The translations under genes were made by a program, and so were the position numbers. Shown here in pieces: positions 50,462 to 58,600 of a DNA stretch of 64,000 bases. The notes below the pieces were generated by a model. That model had not been told where the DNA came from and ran no database searches. It was given only the letters and a program-made list of their open reading frames with translations. This DNA is from Lentzea sp. NBRC 105346 (lineage in GTDB: Bacteria; Actinomycetota; Actinomycetes; Mycobacteriales; Pseudonocardiaceae), in NCBI RefSeq assembly GCF_030269605.1, contig NZ_BSTQ01000018.1, positions 124,001 through 188,000 of the forward strand, written 5' to 3'. Every line of letters begins with the position of its first letter. The first letter of the stretch is position 1.

Positions 50462-50974
50462 GTGGCGAGAGCGCAGCGGGGTGACCTGGACGCGTACGGC
50501 GTGCTGGTCGCCAGGTACAGCGCGCTCGCGCACCGGACGGCGTTCCTGCTCGGGGCGGGACCGGACGCGGCCGACATCGCGCAGGAGGCGTTCGTGAAGG
50601 GGTTCCGCAAGCTCGGGACGTTCCGCGAAGGGGCCGCGTTCCGGCCGTGGCTGCTCGCGATCGTCGCCAACGAGACCAAGAACCTGCACCGGTCCCGCAA
50701 GCGGCGCAACCTCATGGAGTTGCGCGTGCTGAACACGACCGACCCGGTCGACCACGACGACCCAGCGGACCTGGTCGGCGACTCTAGGCTGCTCGACGCG
50801 GTGAAGCGGCTGCCGGAGAAGGACCGGCAGGTCATCACTTGCCGGTACCTGCTCGACCTCACCGAGGCCGAGACCGCTCAGACCCTGAACATCGCCAGGG
50901 GAACGGTGAAGTCACGGCTGTCGCGCGCACTCGGGAAGCTGCGGCCGATGGTGGAGGAGGTGGCCCATGATTGA
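50462..50974 (+). CDS. ECF-type RNA polymerase sigma factor
   Basis: 170 residues from GTG 50462; ATG 50390 is an in-frame alternative that would add 24 residues spanning the palindrome, so the true start is uncertain. Region 2: AQRGDLDAYGVLVARYSALAHRTAFLLG, DAADIAQEAFVKGFRKLGTFREGAAFRPWLLAIVANE. Region 4: RLPEKDRQVITCRYLLDLTEAETAQTLNIARGTVKSRLSRALGKLR. It directs polymerase to a specific regulon. An 8-nt overlap with the next gene, a TM protein, indicates a sigma/anti-sigma pair. Confidence 0.9.
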   Translation: MARAQRGDLDAYGVLVARYSALAHRTAFLLGAGPDAADIAQEAFVKGFRKLGTFREGAAFRPWLLAIVANETKNLHRSRKRRNLMELRVLNTTDPVDHDDPADLVGDSRLLDAVKRLPEKDRQVITCRYLLDLTEAETAQTLNIARGTVKSRLSRALGKLRPMVEEVAHD

Positions 50975-51620
50975 GGACGACCTCCGCGCGCTCGCGGCCA
51001 CCATCGACGTCCCGCCGGCACCCGACCTCACGGCGCGGGTGCACGCGCGGATCACGCGGCCGAAGCCCAGGAACCGTTTGCTGGTAATGGTTCTGGCGTT
51101 GCTGACGGCGTTCGGGATCGCCGTCGCCGTGTCGCCCGCGGTGCGCGCGGGCGTGGTGGAGATCCTCAGGTTCGCCGGCATCGAGTTCCGGTCGCAGGCG
51201 CCGCCGAGCACCGCGCCGCCGATCACCGGGGAACGCGAGGCGTCGCTGGCGGACGCGCGCAAGCTCGTGCCGTTCGACGTCCACGTGCCGCCGGCGTTCG
51301 CGAACCCGGACAAGGTCACCGTCTACGAAGGACGGTTCATCTCCTTGTCCGCCAACGGAATGCGCCTGGACCAGTTCGACGGCACGATCGACAGCACGTT
51401 GGCCAAGATCGTCGGCCAGCAGGACGTCGAACAGCTGCCGGACGGGAGGATCTGGATTCCCCGGCCCCACGAGGTGTTCTACATCGACCGCCGCGGCGAG
51501 TGGCATCGCGAGCCGGAGCAGGGCACGGGTAAAACCCTGATCTGGCAACGCGACGCCGTCACGTTCCGGTTGTCCGGCGACTTCACGAAGGAGCAGGCGC
51601 TGGAGATCAGCGCCAGCTAG
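50967..51620 (+). CDS. Membrane protein, probable anti-sigma factor
   Basis: 217 residues. A short cytoplasmic N-terminus (MIEDDLRALAATIDVPPAPDLTARVHARI), one membrane segment (LLVMVLALLTAFGIAVAVSPAVRAGVV) and a ~150-residue external domain (PFDVHVPPAFANPDKVTVYEGRF...GKTLIWQRDAVTFRLSGDFT) resembling DUF4367-type sensors. No HxxxCxxC zinc motif, so not a ZAS anti-sigma. Assignment rests on overlap with the sigma gene and topology. Its 3' end overlaps the convergent mannosyltransferase gene by 14 bp. Confidence 0.7.
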   Translation: MIEDDLRALAATIDVPPAPDLTARVHARITRPKPRNRLLVMVLALLTAFGIAVAVSPAVRAGVVEILRFAGIEFRSQAPPSTAPPITGEREASLADARKLVPFDVHVPPAFANPDKVTVYEGRFISLSANGMRLDQFDGTIDSTLAKIVGQQDVEQLPDGRIWIPRPHEVFYIDRRGEWHREPEQGTGKTLIWQRDAVTFRLSGDFTKEQALEISAS

Positions 51621-53145
51621 GCAGCCACAGCTCCTGCTGCCAGCGGTCCGGGGTGATCGGGTCGCCGTTGAGGATCGGCCACAGCCACACGAAGTTCGCC
51701 ACGACGAGGCCGACGTACAGGGCGACGACGAGCAGCCCGGTGCCCCGGCGTTCCTGACCCGCGTTCGCGCGGCCGAGGATCTCGCCCAGCGCCAGCGTGA
51801 TCATCAGGACGAGGAACGGCGCCATCGGCGTGACATAGAAGAAGTACATCTGCCGGTCGACCTTGAGGAACCACGGCAGCAGGCCCGCCATGTACCCGAC
51901 GAGCACGGCCGCGTAGCGCCAGTCGTAGCGCCCGAACGCGCGCCACAACGCCCAGCCGATCGCCGGGAACGCCAGCCACCACATCGCCGGCGTGCCGATC
52001 AGCATGATCGCGCCGACGCACGACGCCGCGCCGCAGCCCTGCAGCGCGCCCTCGTAGTAGTAGAGCATCGGGCGCAGGCCCATCGGCCACGTCCACGGCT
52101 TCGACTCCCACGGGTGCCGGTTCGTCGCCGACGTGACGAGCTCGGTGTGGAACTTGAAGACGACCTTCGCGTTGTACCACAACGACTGCAGCACATCCGG
52201 GATCCACCAGACGTCCTGCACCTTGGTGCCGACCACGTGCCGGTCGATGCCCGTCTCGCTGGCCATCCACGGGGTCCAGGTCGCGACGTAGGCGAGGATC
52301 GGAATGAGCCCCAGCGCGATCACCGACGGCAGCAGATCCTTCGCCAGCGCGCCCAACCACGGCCGTTCGACACCGGCCGCGCGGCGGGCCGTAGCACTCC
52401 ACACCAGGCACAGCAGGCCGAACGCGATCATGTACCAGAGCGCGGACCACTTCACGCCGCCCGCGAGGCCCAGCGCCACACCGGCGCCGAAGCGCCACCA
52501 GCGGAAGCCCAGCCACGGGCCATAAGGCGAGTTGTCGACAAATCCCTCGCGCACCGCCACGGCCAGGCGCGAGCGCACCTGTTCGCGGTCGACCACCAGG
52601 CAGCCGAACGCCACCACGACGAACAGCGCCAGGAAGATGTCGAGCATCCCCATGCGCGACTGGACGTGCGACACGCCGTCCGCGATCAGCAGCACGCCGG
52701 CGATCGCGGCGAGCAGGTCGGACCGGGTCAGCCTGCGCGCGATCCGGACGATCAGGAAGATCGTCAACGTGCCCGCGACGGCCGACGCGAAGCGCCAGCC
52801 GAGGCCGTCGTAGCCGAAGATGCCCTCGCCGATCGCCATCAGCTGCTTGGCGAACGGCGGGTGCACGATCAGCTCGTAGCCGGGGTTGTCCTCGTAACCC
52901 CCGTTGCGCAGCACCTGCGCCGCCTGCGGCACGTAGTGCTTCTCGTCGAAGATCGGGGTGCCCTTGTCCGTCGGGGACCCGAGGTTCCAGAACCGGACGA
53001 TCGCGCCCAGCAGCGTCACGGCCAGCGTCATCAGCCAGCCGCGCAGGCGGTTGGCCGGCATCGGCTGGTCGAGCTGGGCGGCACGGTCCGTGCGGGGCGC
53101 CTCGACGGCTTCGGGCGCCTCGCCTGGCGGTACGAGGACTGTCAC
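51607..53145 (-). CDS. pmt: Dolichyl-phosphate-mannose-type protein O-mannosyltransferase
   Basis: 512 residues with about eleven membrane segments. The GT39 active-site region reads GTPIFDEKHYVPQAAQVLRNGGYEDNPGYELIVHPPFAKQLMAIGE, carrying the catalytic Asp-Glu and the HPP motif; LIADGVSHVQSRMGMLDIFLALFV follows. It transfers mannose from polyprenyl-P-mannose to Ser/Thr of proteins exported by Sec. Syntenic with Rv1002c, and divergent from rsmI as there. Confidence 0.93.
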   Translation of the reverse strand: MTVLVPPGEAPEAVEAPRTDRAAQLDQPMPANRLRGWLMTLAVTLLGAIVRFWNLGSPTDKGTPIFDEKHYVPQAAQVLRNGGYEDNPGYELIVHPPFAKQLMAIGEGIFGYDGLGWRFASAVAGTLTIFLIVRIARRLTRSDLLAAIAGVLLIADGVSHVQSRMGMLDIFLALFVVVAFGCLVVDREQVRSRLAVAVREGFVDNSPYGPWLGFRWWRFGAGVALGLAGGVKWSALWYMIAFGLLCLVWSATARRAAGVERPWLGALAKDLLPSVIALGLIPILAYVATWTPWMASETGIDRHVVGTKVQDVWWIPDVLQSLWYNAKVVFKFHTELVTSATNRHPWESKPWTWPMGLRPMLYYYEGALQGCGAASCVGAIMLIGTPAMWWLAFPAIGWALWRAFGRYDWRYAAVLVGYMAGLLPWFLKVDRQMYFFYVTPMAPFLVLMITLALGEILGRANAGQERRGTGLLVVALYVGLVVANFVWLWPILNGDPITPDRWQQELWLPSWR

Positions 53146-53169
53146 GGGGCCGATCGTAGGGTGAACCGT

Positions 53170-54012
53170 GTGAGCCCCGTATCCGGATCAGGCCGTCTGG
53201 TCCTAGCCGCCACGCCGCTGGGCGACATCCGCGACGCTTCGCCTCGCCTGGTCGACGCCCTGGAAACGGCCGACGTGATCGCCGCCGAGGACACCCGGCG
53301 GCTGCACTCGCTGGCCGCCGCACTGCAGGTCAAGCCGTCCGGGCGGGTGATCAGCTTCTACGACCAGGTCGAGTCGGCGCGGCTGCCGGGCCTGGTCGAG
53401 GCGCTGCACGCGGGCGAGACCGTGCTGCTCGTGACCGACGCCGGCATGCCGAGCGTGTCGGACCCCGGCTACCGGCTCGTCGCCGCGTGCGTGGCCGAGG
53501 ACATCACGGTCACCTGCCTGCCGGGTCCCTCGGCGGTCACGACCGCGCTGGCCGTCTCCGGGCTGCCGTCCGACCGGTTCGCCTTCGACGGCTTTCCGCC
53601 GCGTAAGCAGGGCGAACGCAAGCGCTGGTTCGAGCCGCTGCGGACCGAGCAGCGCACCGTCGTCTTCTTCGAGGCGCCGCACCGGCTCGCCGCCACGTTG
53701 GCCGACGCGGTGGAGGTGCTCGGGCCCTCACGACAGGCCGCCGTCTGCCGGGAGCTGACCAAGACCTATGAGGAGGTGCGTCGGGGGACCCTGGCCGAGC
53801 TGGCGGCCTGGGCTGTCGAGGGGGCTCGGGGTGAGATCACCGTGGTGCTCGCGCCGGCGCCCCCGTCGGAGAAGCCGGACATGGAGACGCTGGTCGCCGA
53901 GGTGAAGCAGCGGGTGGCCGATGGGGAACGGATGAAGTCCGCCGCCGCGGAGGTGGCGGAGGCGGCCGGGGTGAGCAAGAAGGCGCTCTACGACGCCGCG
54001 ATCAAGTCGTGA
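53170..54012 (+). CDS. rsmI: 16S rRNA (cytidine1402-2'-O)-methyltransferase
   Basis: 280 residues from GTG 53170 (GTG 53161 alternative). GRLVLAATPLGDIRDASPRLVDALETADVIAAEDTRR, LLVTDAGMPSVSDPGYRLV, LPGPSAVTTALAVSGL and FFEAPHRL are RsmI/tetrapyrrole-methylase blocks; RELTKTYEEVRRG completes them. It methylates the ribosomal P-site nucleotide C1402. The stop codon is inside a 20-bp hairpin. Confidence 0.95.
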   Translation: MSPVSGSGRLVLAATPLGDIRDASPRLVDALETADVIAAEDTRRLHSLAAALQVKPSGRVISFYDQVESARLPGLVEALHAGETVLLVTDAGMPSVSDPGYRLVAACVAEDITVTCLPGPSAVTTALAVSGLPSDRFAFDGFPPRKQGERKRWFEPLRTEQRTVVFFEAPHRLAATLADAVEVLGPSRQAAVCRELTKTYEEVRRGTLAELAAWAVEGARGEITVVLAPAPPSEKPDMETLVAEVKQRVADGERMKSAAAEVAEAAGVSKKALYDAAIKS

Positions 54013-54051
54013 GTGGTTTCCGTCGCTATGACGACGGAAACCACTCACGAC
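54006..54051. terminator. 20-bp perfect hairpin overlapping rsmI stop
   Basis: GTCGTGAGTGGTTTCCGTCG (54006-54025) pairs at all 20 positions with CGACGGAAACCACTCACGAC (54032-54051), loop CTATGA. The TGA stop of rsmI (54010-54012) is in the left arm. It separates rsmI from metG. Confidence 0.75.
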
Positions 54052-54098
54052 CCCATGCCGTGGGAAGTCGGTAGCACGGCCTCCGTAGGCTGTTGCGC

Positions 54099-55889
54099 AT
54101 GAGTGCCTCCGTACTGACCGCGGTGGCCTGGCCTTATGCCAACGGCCCCCGGCACATCGGTCATGTCTCCGGTTTCGGTGTCCCCTCCGACGTCTTCTCC
54201 CGCTACATGCGAATGTCGGGCCACCGGGTGCTCATGGTCAGCGGCACGGACGAGCACGGGACGCCCATCTCGGTGCAGGCCGAGAAGGAGAACCTGACCA
54301 CCCGCGAGCTCGCGGACAAGTACAACCGCGTGATCGCCGAGGACCTGCAGGGCCTCGGGCTGTCCTACGACCTGTTCACCCGCACGACCACCGGCAACCA
54401 CTACCAGGTGGTGCAGGAGCTGTTCCTCGCGCTGTGGCGCAACGGCTACGTCATCCCCAAGACCGAGATGGGCGCGATCAGCCCGTCGACCGGCCGCACG
54501 CTGCCGGACCGGTTCATCGAGGGCACCTGCCCGCACTGCGGCTACGACGGCGCGCGCGGCGACCAGTGCGACAACTGTGGCCGTCAGCTCGACCCGATCG
54601 AGCTGAAGAACCCGCGGTCCAAGGTCAACGGCGAGACGCCGAAGTTCGTCGAGACCGAGCACCTGTTCCTCGACCTGCCGTCGTTCAGCACGGCGCTGGG
54701 CGAGTGGCTGCAGAGCCGCACCGAGTGGCGGCCCAACGTGCTGAAGTTCAGCTCGAACCTGATCGACGACCTGCGGCCGCGCGCGATCACGCGCGACCTC
54801 GACTGGGGTGTGCCGATCCCGCTCGACGGGTGGCGCGACCAGCCGATGAAGCGGTTCTACGTGTGGTTCGACGCGGTCATCGGCTACCTGAGCGCGAGCG
54901 TCGAGTGGGCACGTCGCACCGGCGAGAAGGACGCCTGGAAGGAGTTCTGGACGGGTGACGCCCAGGGCTACTACTTCATGGGCAAGGACAACATCGTCTT
55001 CCACTCGCTGATCTGGCCGTCGCTGCTGCTCGGGCAGAACGGCGCGGGCGACAAGGGCGGCGAGCCGGGTGCGTTCGGCACGCTCAACCTGCCGACCGAG
55101 GTCGTGTCCAGCGAGTTCCTCACCATGACCGGGTCGAAGTTCTCCACCTCGCGCGGCACGGTCATCTACGTCACGGACTTCCTGCGGGACTTCGGACCGG
55201 ACGCGCTGCGCTACTTCATCTCGGTCGCCGGCCCGGAGAACCAGGACACCGACTTCACCTGGGACGAGTTCGTCCGCCGGACGAACTTCGAGCTGGCCAA
55301 CGAGTGGGGCAACCTGGTCAACCGCTCGATCTCGATGGCGCACAAGAACGTCGGCTCCATCCCGAAGGCCACGGCTCTCACCAGCGCGGACCACGAGCTG
55401 CTCGCGCAGTCCAAGGCCGCGTTCGACACGGTCGGCGCGCACCTGCGGCGGTCGCGGTTCAAGCAGGCGTCCGGCGAGGCCATGCGGGTCATCAGCGCGG
55501 CGAACAAGTACCTGTCCGACCAGGAGCCGTGGAAGCTCAAGGACGACCCGGACCGGCGCGACACCGTGCTGCACACCGCGCTGCAGGTCGTGCAGGACGC
55601 GAACACCCTGATGACGCCGTTCCTGCCGCACTCGGCGCAGAAGGTGCACGAGGCGCTGGGCGGCACGGGCGTGTGGGCCGCGCAGCCGGAGATCCGCGAG
55701 GTCGACGACCTGGACGTGCCCGAGCGCTCGTACCCCGTCCTGCAGGGCGACTACGCGAACGAACAGGCCGTCTGGGAATCCACGCCGATCGAGGTCGGCC
55801 GGCCGCTGGACAAGCCGTCGCCGCTGTTCGCGAAGCTCGACCCCGAGCTCGGCGAGACGGGCCCCGAGTGGGCCCCCATCGTTAAATGA
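54099..55889 (+). CDS. metG: Methionyl-tRNA synthetase
   Basis: 596 residues. AWPYANGPRHIGHVSGFGVPSDVFSRYMRM has the HIGH motif; KFSTSRGTVIYV is the KMSKS equivalent; VSGTDEHGTPI and YVWFDAVIGYLSA line the active site. The knuckle CPHCGYDGARGDQCDNCG keeps four zinc Cys. It charges tRNA-Met. ATGA overlap with tatD. Confidence 0.97.
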   Translation: MSASVLTAVAWPYANGPRHIGHVSGFGVPSDVFSRYMRMSGHRVLMVSGTDEHGTPISVQAEKENLTTRELADKYNRVIAEDLQGLGLSYDLFTRTTTGNHYQVVQELFLALWRNGYVIPKTEMGAISPSTGRTLPDRFIEGTCPHCGYDGARGDQCDNCGRQLDPIELKNPRSKVNGETPKFVETEHLFLDLPSFSTALGEWLQSRTEWRPNVLKFSSNLIDDLRPRAITRDLDWGVPIPLDGWRDQPMKRFYVWFDAVIGYLSASVEWARRTGEKDAWKEFWTGDAQGYYFMGKDNIVFHSLIWPSLLLGQNGAGDKGGEPGAFGTLNLPTEVVSSEFLTMTGSKFSTSRGTVIYVTDFLRDFGPDALRYFISVAGPENQDTDFTWDEFVRRTNFELANEWGNLVNRSISMAHKNVGSIPKATALTSADHELLAQSKAAFDTVGAHLRRSRFKQASGEAMRVISAANKYLSDQEPWKLKDDPDRRDTVLHTALQVVQDANTLMTPFLPHSAQKVHEALGGTGVWAAQPEIREVDDLDVPERSYPVLQGDYANEQAVWESTPIEVGRPLDKPSPLFAKLDPELGETGPEWAPIVK

Positions 55890-56725
55890 CCGATCGTCAG
55901 GTGAAAGAGCTGCCACCGGTGCCGGACCGCCTTCCGGCGCCGGTGGTGGACGCCCACACGCATCTCGACGCGTGCGGCGCCACCACGCCCGAGCAGGTCG
56001 CCGAGATGCTGGACCGCGCCAACGCGGCCGGCGTCTCGCGGGTGATCACCGTCGCGGACGATCTCGACGCGGCCCGGTGGGCCGCCGAGGCCTCCACGTG
56101 GGACCCGCGGGTGTTCGCGGCGGTGGCCGTGCACCCGACCCGGACCGCACAGTTCGGTGACGCCGAGAAGGCCGAGATCGAGAAACTGGCGGCGGGCGAG
56201 CGGGTCGTCGCGATCGGCGAGACCGGTTTGGACTATTACTGGGACTACTCGCCGCCTGAGGCCCAGCAGGCCGCTTTCCGTTGGCACATCGAGCTTTCCA
56301 AGCGCGCCGGCAAGCCGTTGATGATCCACGACCGGGACGCGCACGACGACATTCTCAAGATCCTCGACGAGGTGGGCGCACCCTCCACTGTGGTCTTCCA
56401 CTGTTTTTCGGGTGACGCGGAGTTCGCCCGGAAGTGTGTCGACCGCGGGTTCGTCCTGTCGTTCGCCGGGCCGGTGACGTTCCGGAACGCGCGCGCGTTG
56501 CGCGAGGCCGCGGTGCTGGTGCCGTCCGACCAGCTGTTGATCGAGACGGACGCGCCGTTCCTCACCCCGCACCCGTTCCGCGGCCGCCCGAACGAGCCCT
56601 ACTGCGTGGCGTACACGGCACGCGATCTCGCCACGCTGCGTGGTGAAGATGTGAATGATTTCTGCGCGGCGGTCACTCGAACCGCCCAACGGGTCTTTGA
56701 CCTCGGTGACTCAAATGGTGCGTAG
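55886..56725 (+). CDS. tatD: TatD-family metal-dependent deoxyribonuclease
   Basis: 279 residues. DAHTHLDACG (two metal His), GETGLDYYWDYSPPEAQQAAFRWHIELSKRAGKPLMIHDRDAHDD, FHCFSGDAEFARKC and LIETDAPFLTPHPFRGRPNEP are the TatD metal motifs. A 3'-5' DNase/RNA quality-control enzyme in other bacteria. Position between metG and rpfB is the actinobacterial norm. Confidence 0.95.
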   Translation: MTDRQVKELPPVPDRLPAPVVDAHTHLDACGATTPEQVAEMLDRANAAGVSRVITVADDLDAARWAAEASTWDPRVFAAVAVHPTRTAQFGDAEKAEIEKLAAGERVVAIGETGLDYYWDYSPPEAQQAAFRWHIELSKRAGKPLMIHDRDAHDDILKILDEVGAPSTVVFHCFSGDAEFARKCVDRGFVLSFAGPVTFRNARALREAAVLVPSDQLLIETDAPFLTPHPFRGRPNEPYCVAYTARDLATLRGEDVNDFCAAVTRTAQRVFDLGDSNGA

Positions 56726-56790
56726 AGCGTTCGGAGCAGCAGGTTGCGCCCCCGATGGTGTAACTGAGGTCACGAATTCTCCCGGGGTGT

Positions 56791-56819
56791 TTGCGCAACG
56801 TCCGCGACCCCGTTACTGT
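56791..56819 (+). promoter_or_regulatory. Candidate rpfB promoter
   Basis: TTGCGC (56791-56796) and TACTGT (56814-56819) are spaced 17 bp, a good sigma-70-type arrangement. Transcription from about 56826 would give a leader of ~190 nt. Confidence 0.45.
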
Positions 56820-56825
56820 CCCGTG

Positions 56826-57015
56826 ACCGTGCCAGAGACGACGATCTAGTCGCTTCCAGGCACGCCCGCTGTCGGGGCGGGTTCCGAGCCAGACGCGAGA
56901 AGACGCCAGACCACGTAGGAGGAGTTGCCGGGAACCTTCGAGCTCAACCTCGAAAGATCACGTCAACACCAAATATGCGGTGGCACTGGGCTTCCGCAAT
57001 GGAGGTATCAACCCT
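56826..57015 (+). other. Long rpfB 5' leader, possible RNA switch
   Basis: About 190 nt precede rpfB without a conventional gene. It includes a GC-rich pairing region (56861-56890), TTCGAG-CTCAAC-CTCGAA hairpin near 56937-56954 and a 14-codon ORF at the end. In Mycobacterium tuberculosis the tatD-rpfB leader acts as an RNA switch for rpfB-ksgA-ispE; a counterpart here is plausible, but sequence homology was not tested. Confidence 0.45.
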
Positions 57016-57019
57016 GTGA
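56975..57019 (+). CDS. Candidate 14-aa leader peptide coupled to rpfB
   Basis: ATG 56975 opens a reading frame encoding MRWHWASAMEVSTL and ends at TGA 57017-57019, overlapping the rpfB GTG start by GTGA. Its 3' half contains the GGAGG ribosome site of rpfB. Two Trp codons in five positions are notable. The overlap suggests translational coupling; no obvious ribosome site precedes it. Confidence 0.35.
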   Translation: MRWHWASAMEVSTL

Positions 57020-58422
57020 CGCACGGTAGACAGCCCGAGTCCGAACAGTACGACTTCAACGAGGACACGGACTGGTTCACCCCGGTCGGCACGAAGACTT
57101 CCGTCGGCCTGATGGATCACCCGAGCTTTCCCGCCGGTGCGCTGAGCATCACCCCGGCGGACGTGCTCGAGGTACTCGGCCCGGACGCGGACGATCTGCT
57201 CGCGACGGCCAACGTCGACGTCGACGAGCTCATCCGGCTCATCAACGCCGAGACGACCGTCATGCCTCCTCTGGTCCTCCCCAAGGAGGAAGAGGAGACC
57301 CCCGAGGCTCTCGTGGCCGCCGTCGGCGGCTGGAAGCGCCGGTTCCTCAAGGGCGCCGTCGCGGCCGTCCTGGTGTCCATCTCCGGCGGTGGCGTCACCG
57401 CGATGGCGATGGACAAGTCCGTCACCGTCGACATCGACGGCAAGGCGCAGACCGTCCACTCGTTCGACTCGACCGTCGGTGAGATCCTCCAGGAGGAGGG
57501 CATCAAGGTCGGCGAGCACGACGCGCTGTCGCCGTCGTTGAACGCCACGGTCTCCGACGGCGGCAAGATCACCCTCGACCGCGGCCGGCTGATCAAGATG
57601 AGCGTCGACGGCCAGCAGCGCGAGGACTGGGTCCGCTCGGTCACCGTCGAAGAGGCCGCGAAGCAGCTCGGCGTCAACACCGAGGGCGCGTGGTTCTCCG
57701 CGCCCGGTGCGCAGGACGTTCCGCTCGAGGGAATGAACCTCGAGGTCAAGACCCTCAAGACCATCAAGCTGTACGACGGCGCCAAGGACGTCCGCGAGGT
57801 CAGGACGACCGCGGTCACCGTCGACGAGCTGATGAAGAACGAGAACCTGACGCTCGGCCCTGAGGACGCGGTCGACGCCGGGCTCGACGTCAAGATCACG
57901 AACGGCGCCGAGGTCCACATCAGCCGGACCGGCGTCACCGTGATGAACGCCACCGAGCCGATCGCACCCCCGGTCGAGAAGACCCAGGACCCGAACATGA
58001 TGCGGGGCGAGCAGAAGGTGCTCGACCCCGGCGAGGCGGGCGAGCAGATCGTCACCTACCGCGTGACGGTCAAGAACGGCAAGGAAGTCTCGCGCGAGAA
58101 GCTCGGCGCGAAGGAGACCAAGGCCCCGAAGCCCAAGAAGGTCGTCGAGGGCACCAAGATGCCCCCGGACGGTGCGATCTGGGACAAGCTGGCGCAGTGC
58201 GAGGCCGGCGGCAACTGGGCCATCAACACCGGCAACGGCTACTACGGCGGCCTGCAGTTCAACAAGTCCACGTGGGACGCCTACGGCGGCTCGGCCTTCG
58301 CGGCCTACCCGCACCAGGCTTCGCGTGAGCAGCAGATCGCCATCGCGACCAAGGTGCGCGACGGCCGTGGCGGCAGCTACTCGGCCTGGCCGGCCTGCTC
58401 CAGCAAGCTCGGCCTGCCGTAA
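57016..58422 (+). CDS. rpfB: Resuscitation-promoting factor RpfB
   Basis: 468 residues from GTG 57016, with GGAGG 10 nt upstream. A ~110-residue cytoplasmic N-terminus (rich in Asp/Glu) precedes one membrane anchor (FLKGAVAAVLVSISGGGVTAMAM). Three DUF348 repeats follow (SVTVDIDGKAQTVHSFDSTVGEILQEEGIKV and two more), then a G5 domain (QKVLDPGEAGEQIVTYRVTVKNGKEVSRE). The C-terminal Rpf lytic transglycosylase domain is GAIWDKLAQCEAGGNWAINTGNGYYGGLQFNKSTWDAYGG, with the catalytic Glu in CEAGGNW. It cleaves peptidoglycan to trigger regrowth from dormancy. Confidence 0.95.
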   Translation: MTHGRQPESEQYDFNEDTDWFTPVGTKTSVGLMDHPSFPAGALSITPADVLEVLGPDADDLLATANVDVDELIRLINAETTVMPPLVLPKEEEETPEALVAAVGGWKRRFLKGAVAAVLVSISGGGVTAMAMDKSVTVDIDGKAQTVHSFDSTVGEILQEEGIKVGEHDALSPSLNATVSDGGKITLDRGRLIKMSVDGQQREDWVRSVTVEEAAKQLGVNTEGAWFSAPGAQDVPLEGMNLEVKTLKTIKLYDGAKDVREVRTTAVTVDELMKNENLTLGPEDAVDAGLDVKITNGAEVHISRTGVTVMNATEPIAPPVEKTQDPNMMRGEQKVLDPGEAGEQIVTYRVTVKNGKEVSREKLGAKETKAPKPKKVVEGTKMPPDGAIWDKLAQCEAGGNWAINTGNGYYGGLQFNKSTWDAYGGSAFAAYPHQASREQQIAIATKVRDGRGGSYSAWPACSSKLGLP

Positions 58423-58438
58423 CCCCCACTTCGAACGA

Positions 58439-58489
58439 CCGTTATGGCCACCTTCACGGACTTCAGGTCCGTGAAGGTGGCCATAACGG
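58439..58489. terminator. 23-bp perfect hairpin after rpfB
   Basis: Arms 58439-58461 and 58467-58489 are perfectly complementary over 23 bp with loop TTCAG, starting CCGTTATGGCCACCTTCACG. It begins 16 bp after the rpfB stop. Confidence 0.75.
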
Positions 58490-58516
58490 TTCTCGGGCTG
58501 GGCGGGAGGATGTCGC

Positions 58517-58579
58517 GAAGTGCCCTGAAGGGCACCCTCAGGGCGTCCGGTGTCCCGAGGGTGCCCTTCAGGGCACTTC
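58517..58579. repeat. Second 23-bp perfect inverted repeat before ksgA
   Basis: Arms 58517-58539 and 58557-58579 match at all 23 positions around a 17-nt loop. Each arm also contains a self-complementary TGCCCT(G/T)(A/C)AGGGCA core, so alternative hairpins are possible. It ends 21 bp before the ksgA start. Confidence 0.7.
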
Positions 58580-58600
58580 ACGGGGTGGGAGAATGCCGCG

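Noticed and set aside
54045..55916. Long open frame antisense to metG
   Set aside because: Composition (Arg/Val/Gln-rich) is typical of the complement of high-GC coding sequence, and metG is unambiguous.
56861..56890. c-di-AMP (ydaO-type) riboswitch in the rpfB leader
   Set aside because: GC-rich pairing is present, but I could not match the conserved ydaO segments by eye. A covariance-model scan would decide.
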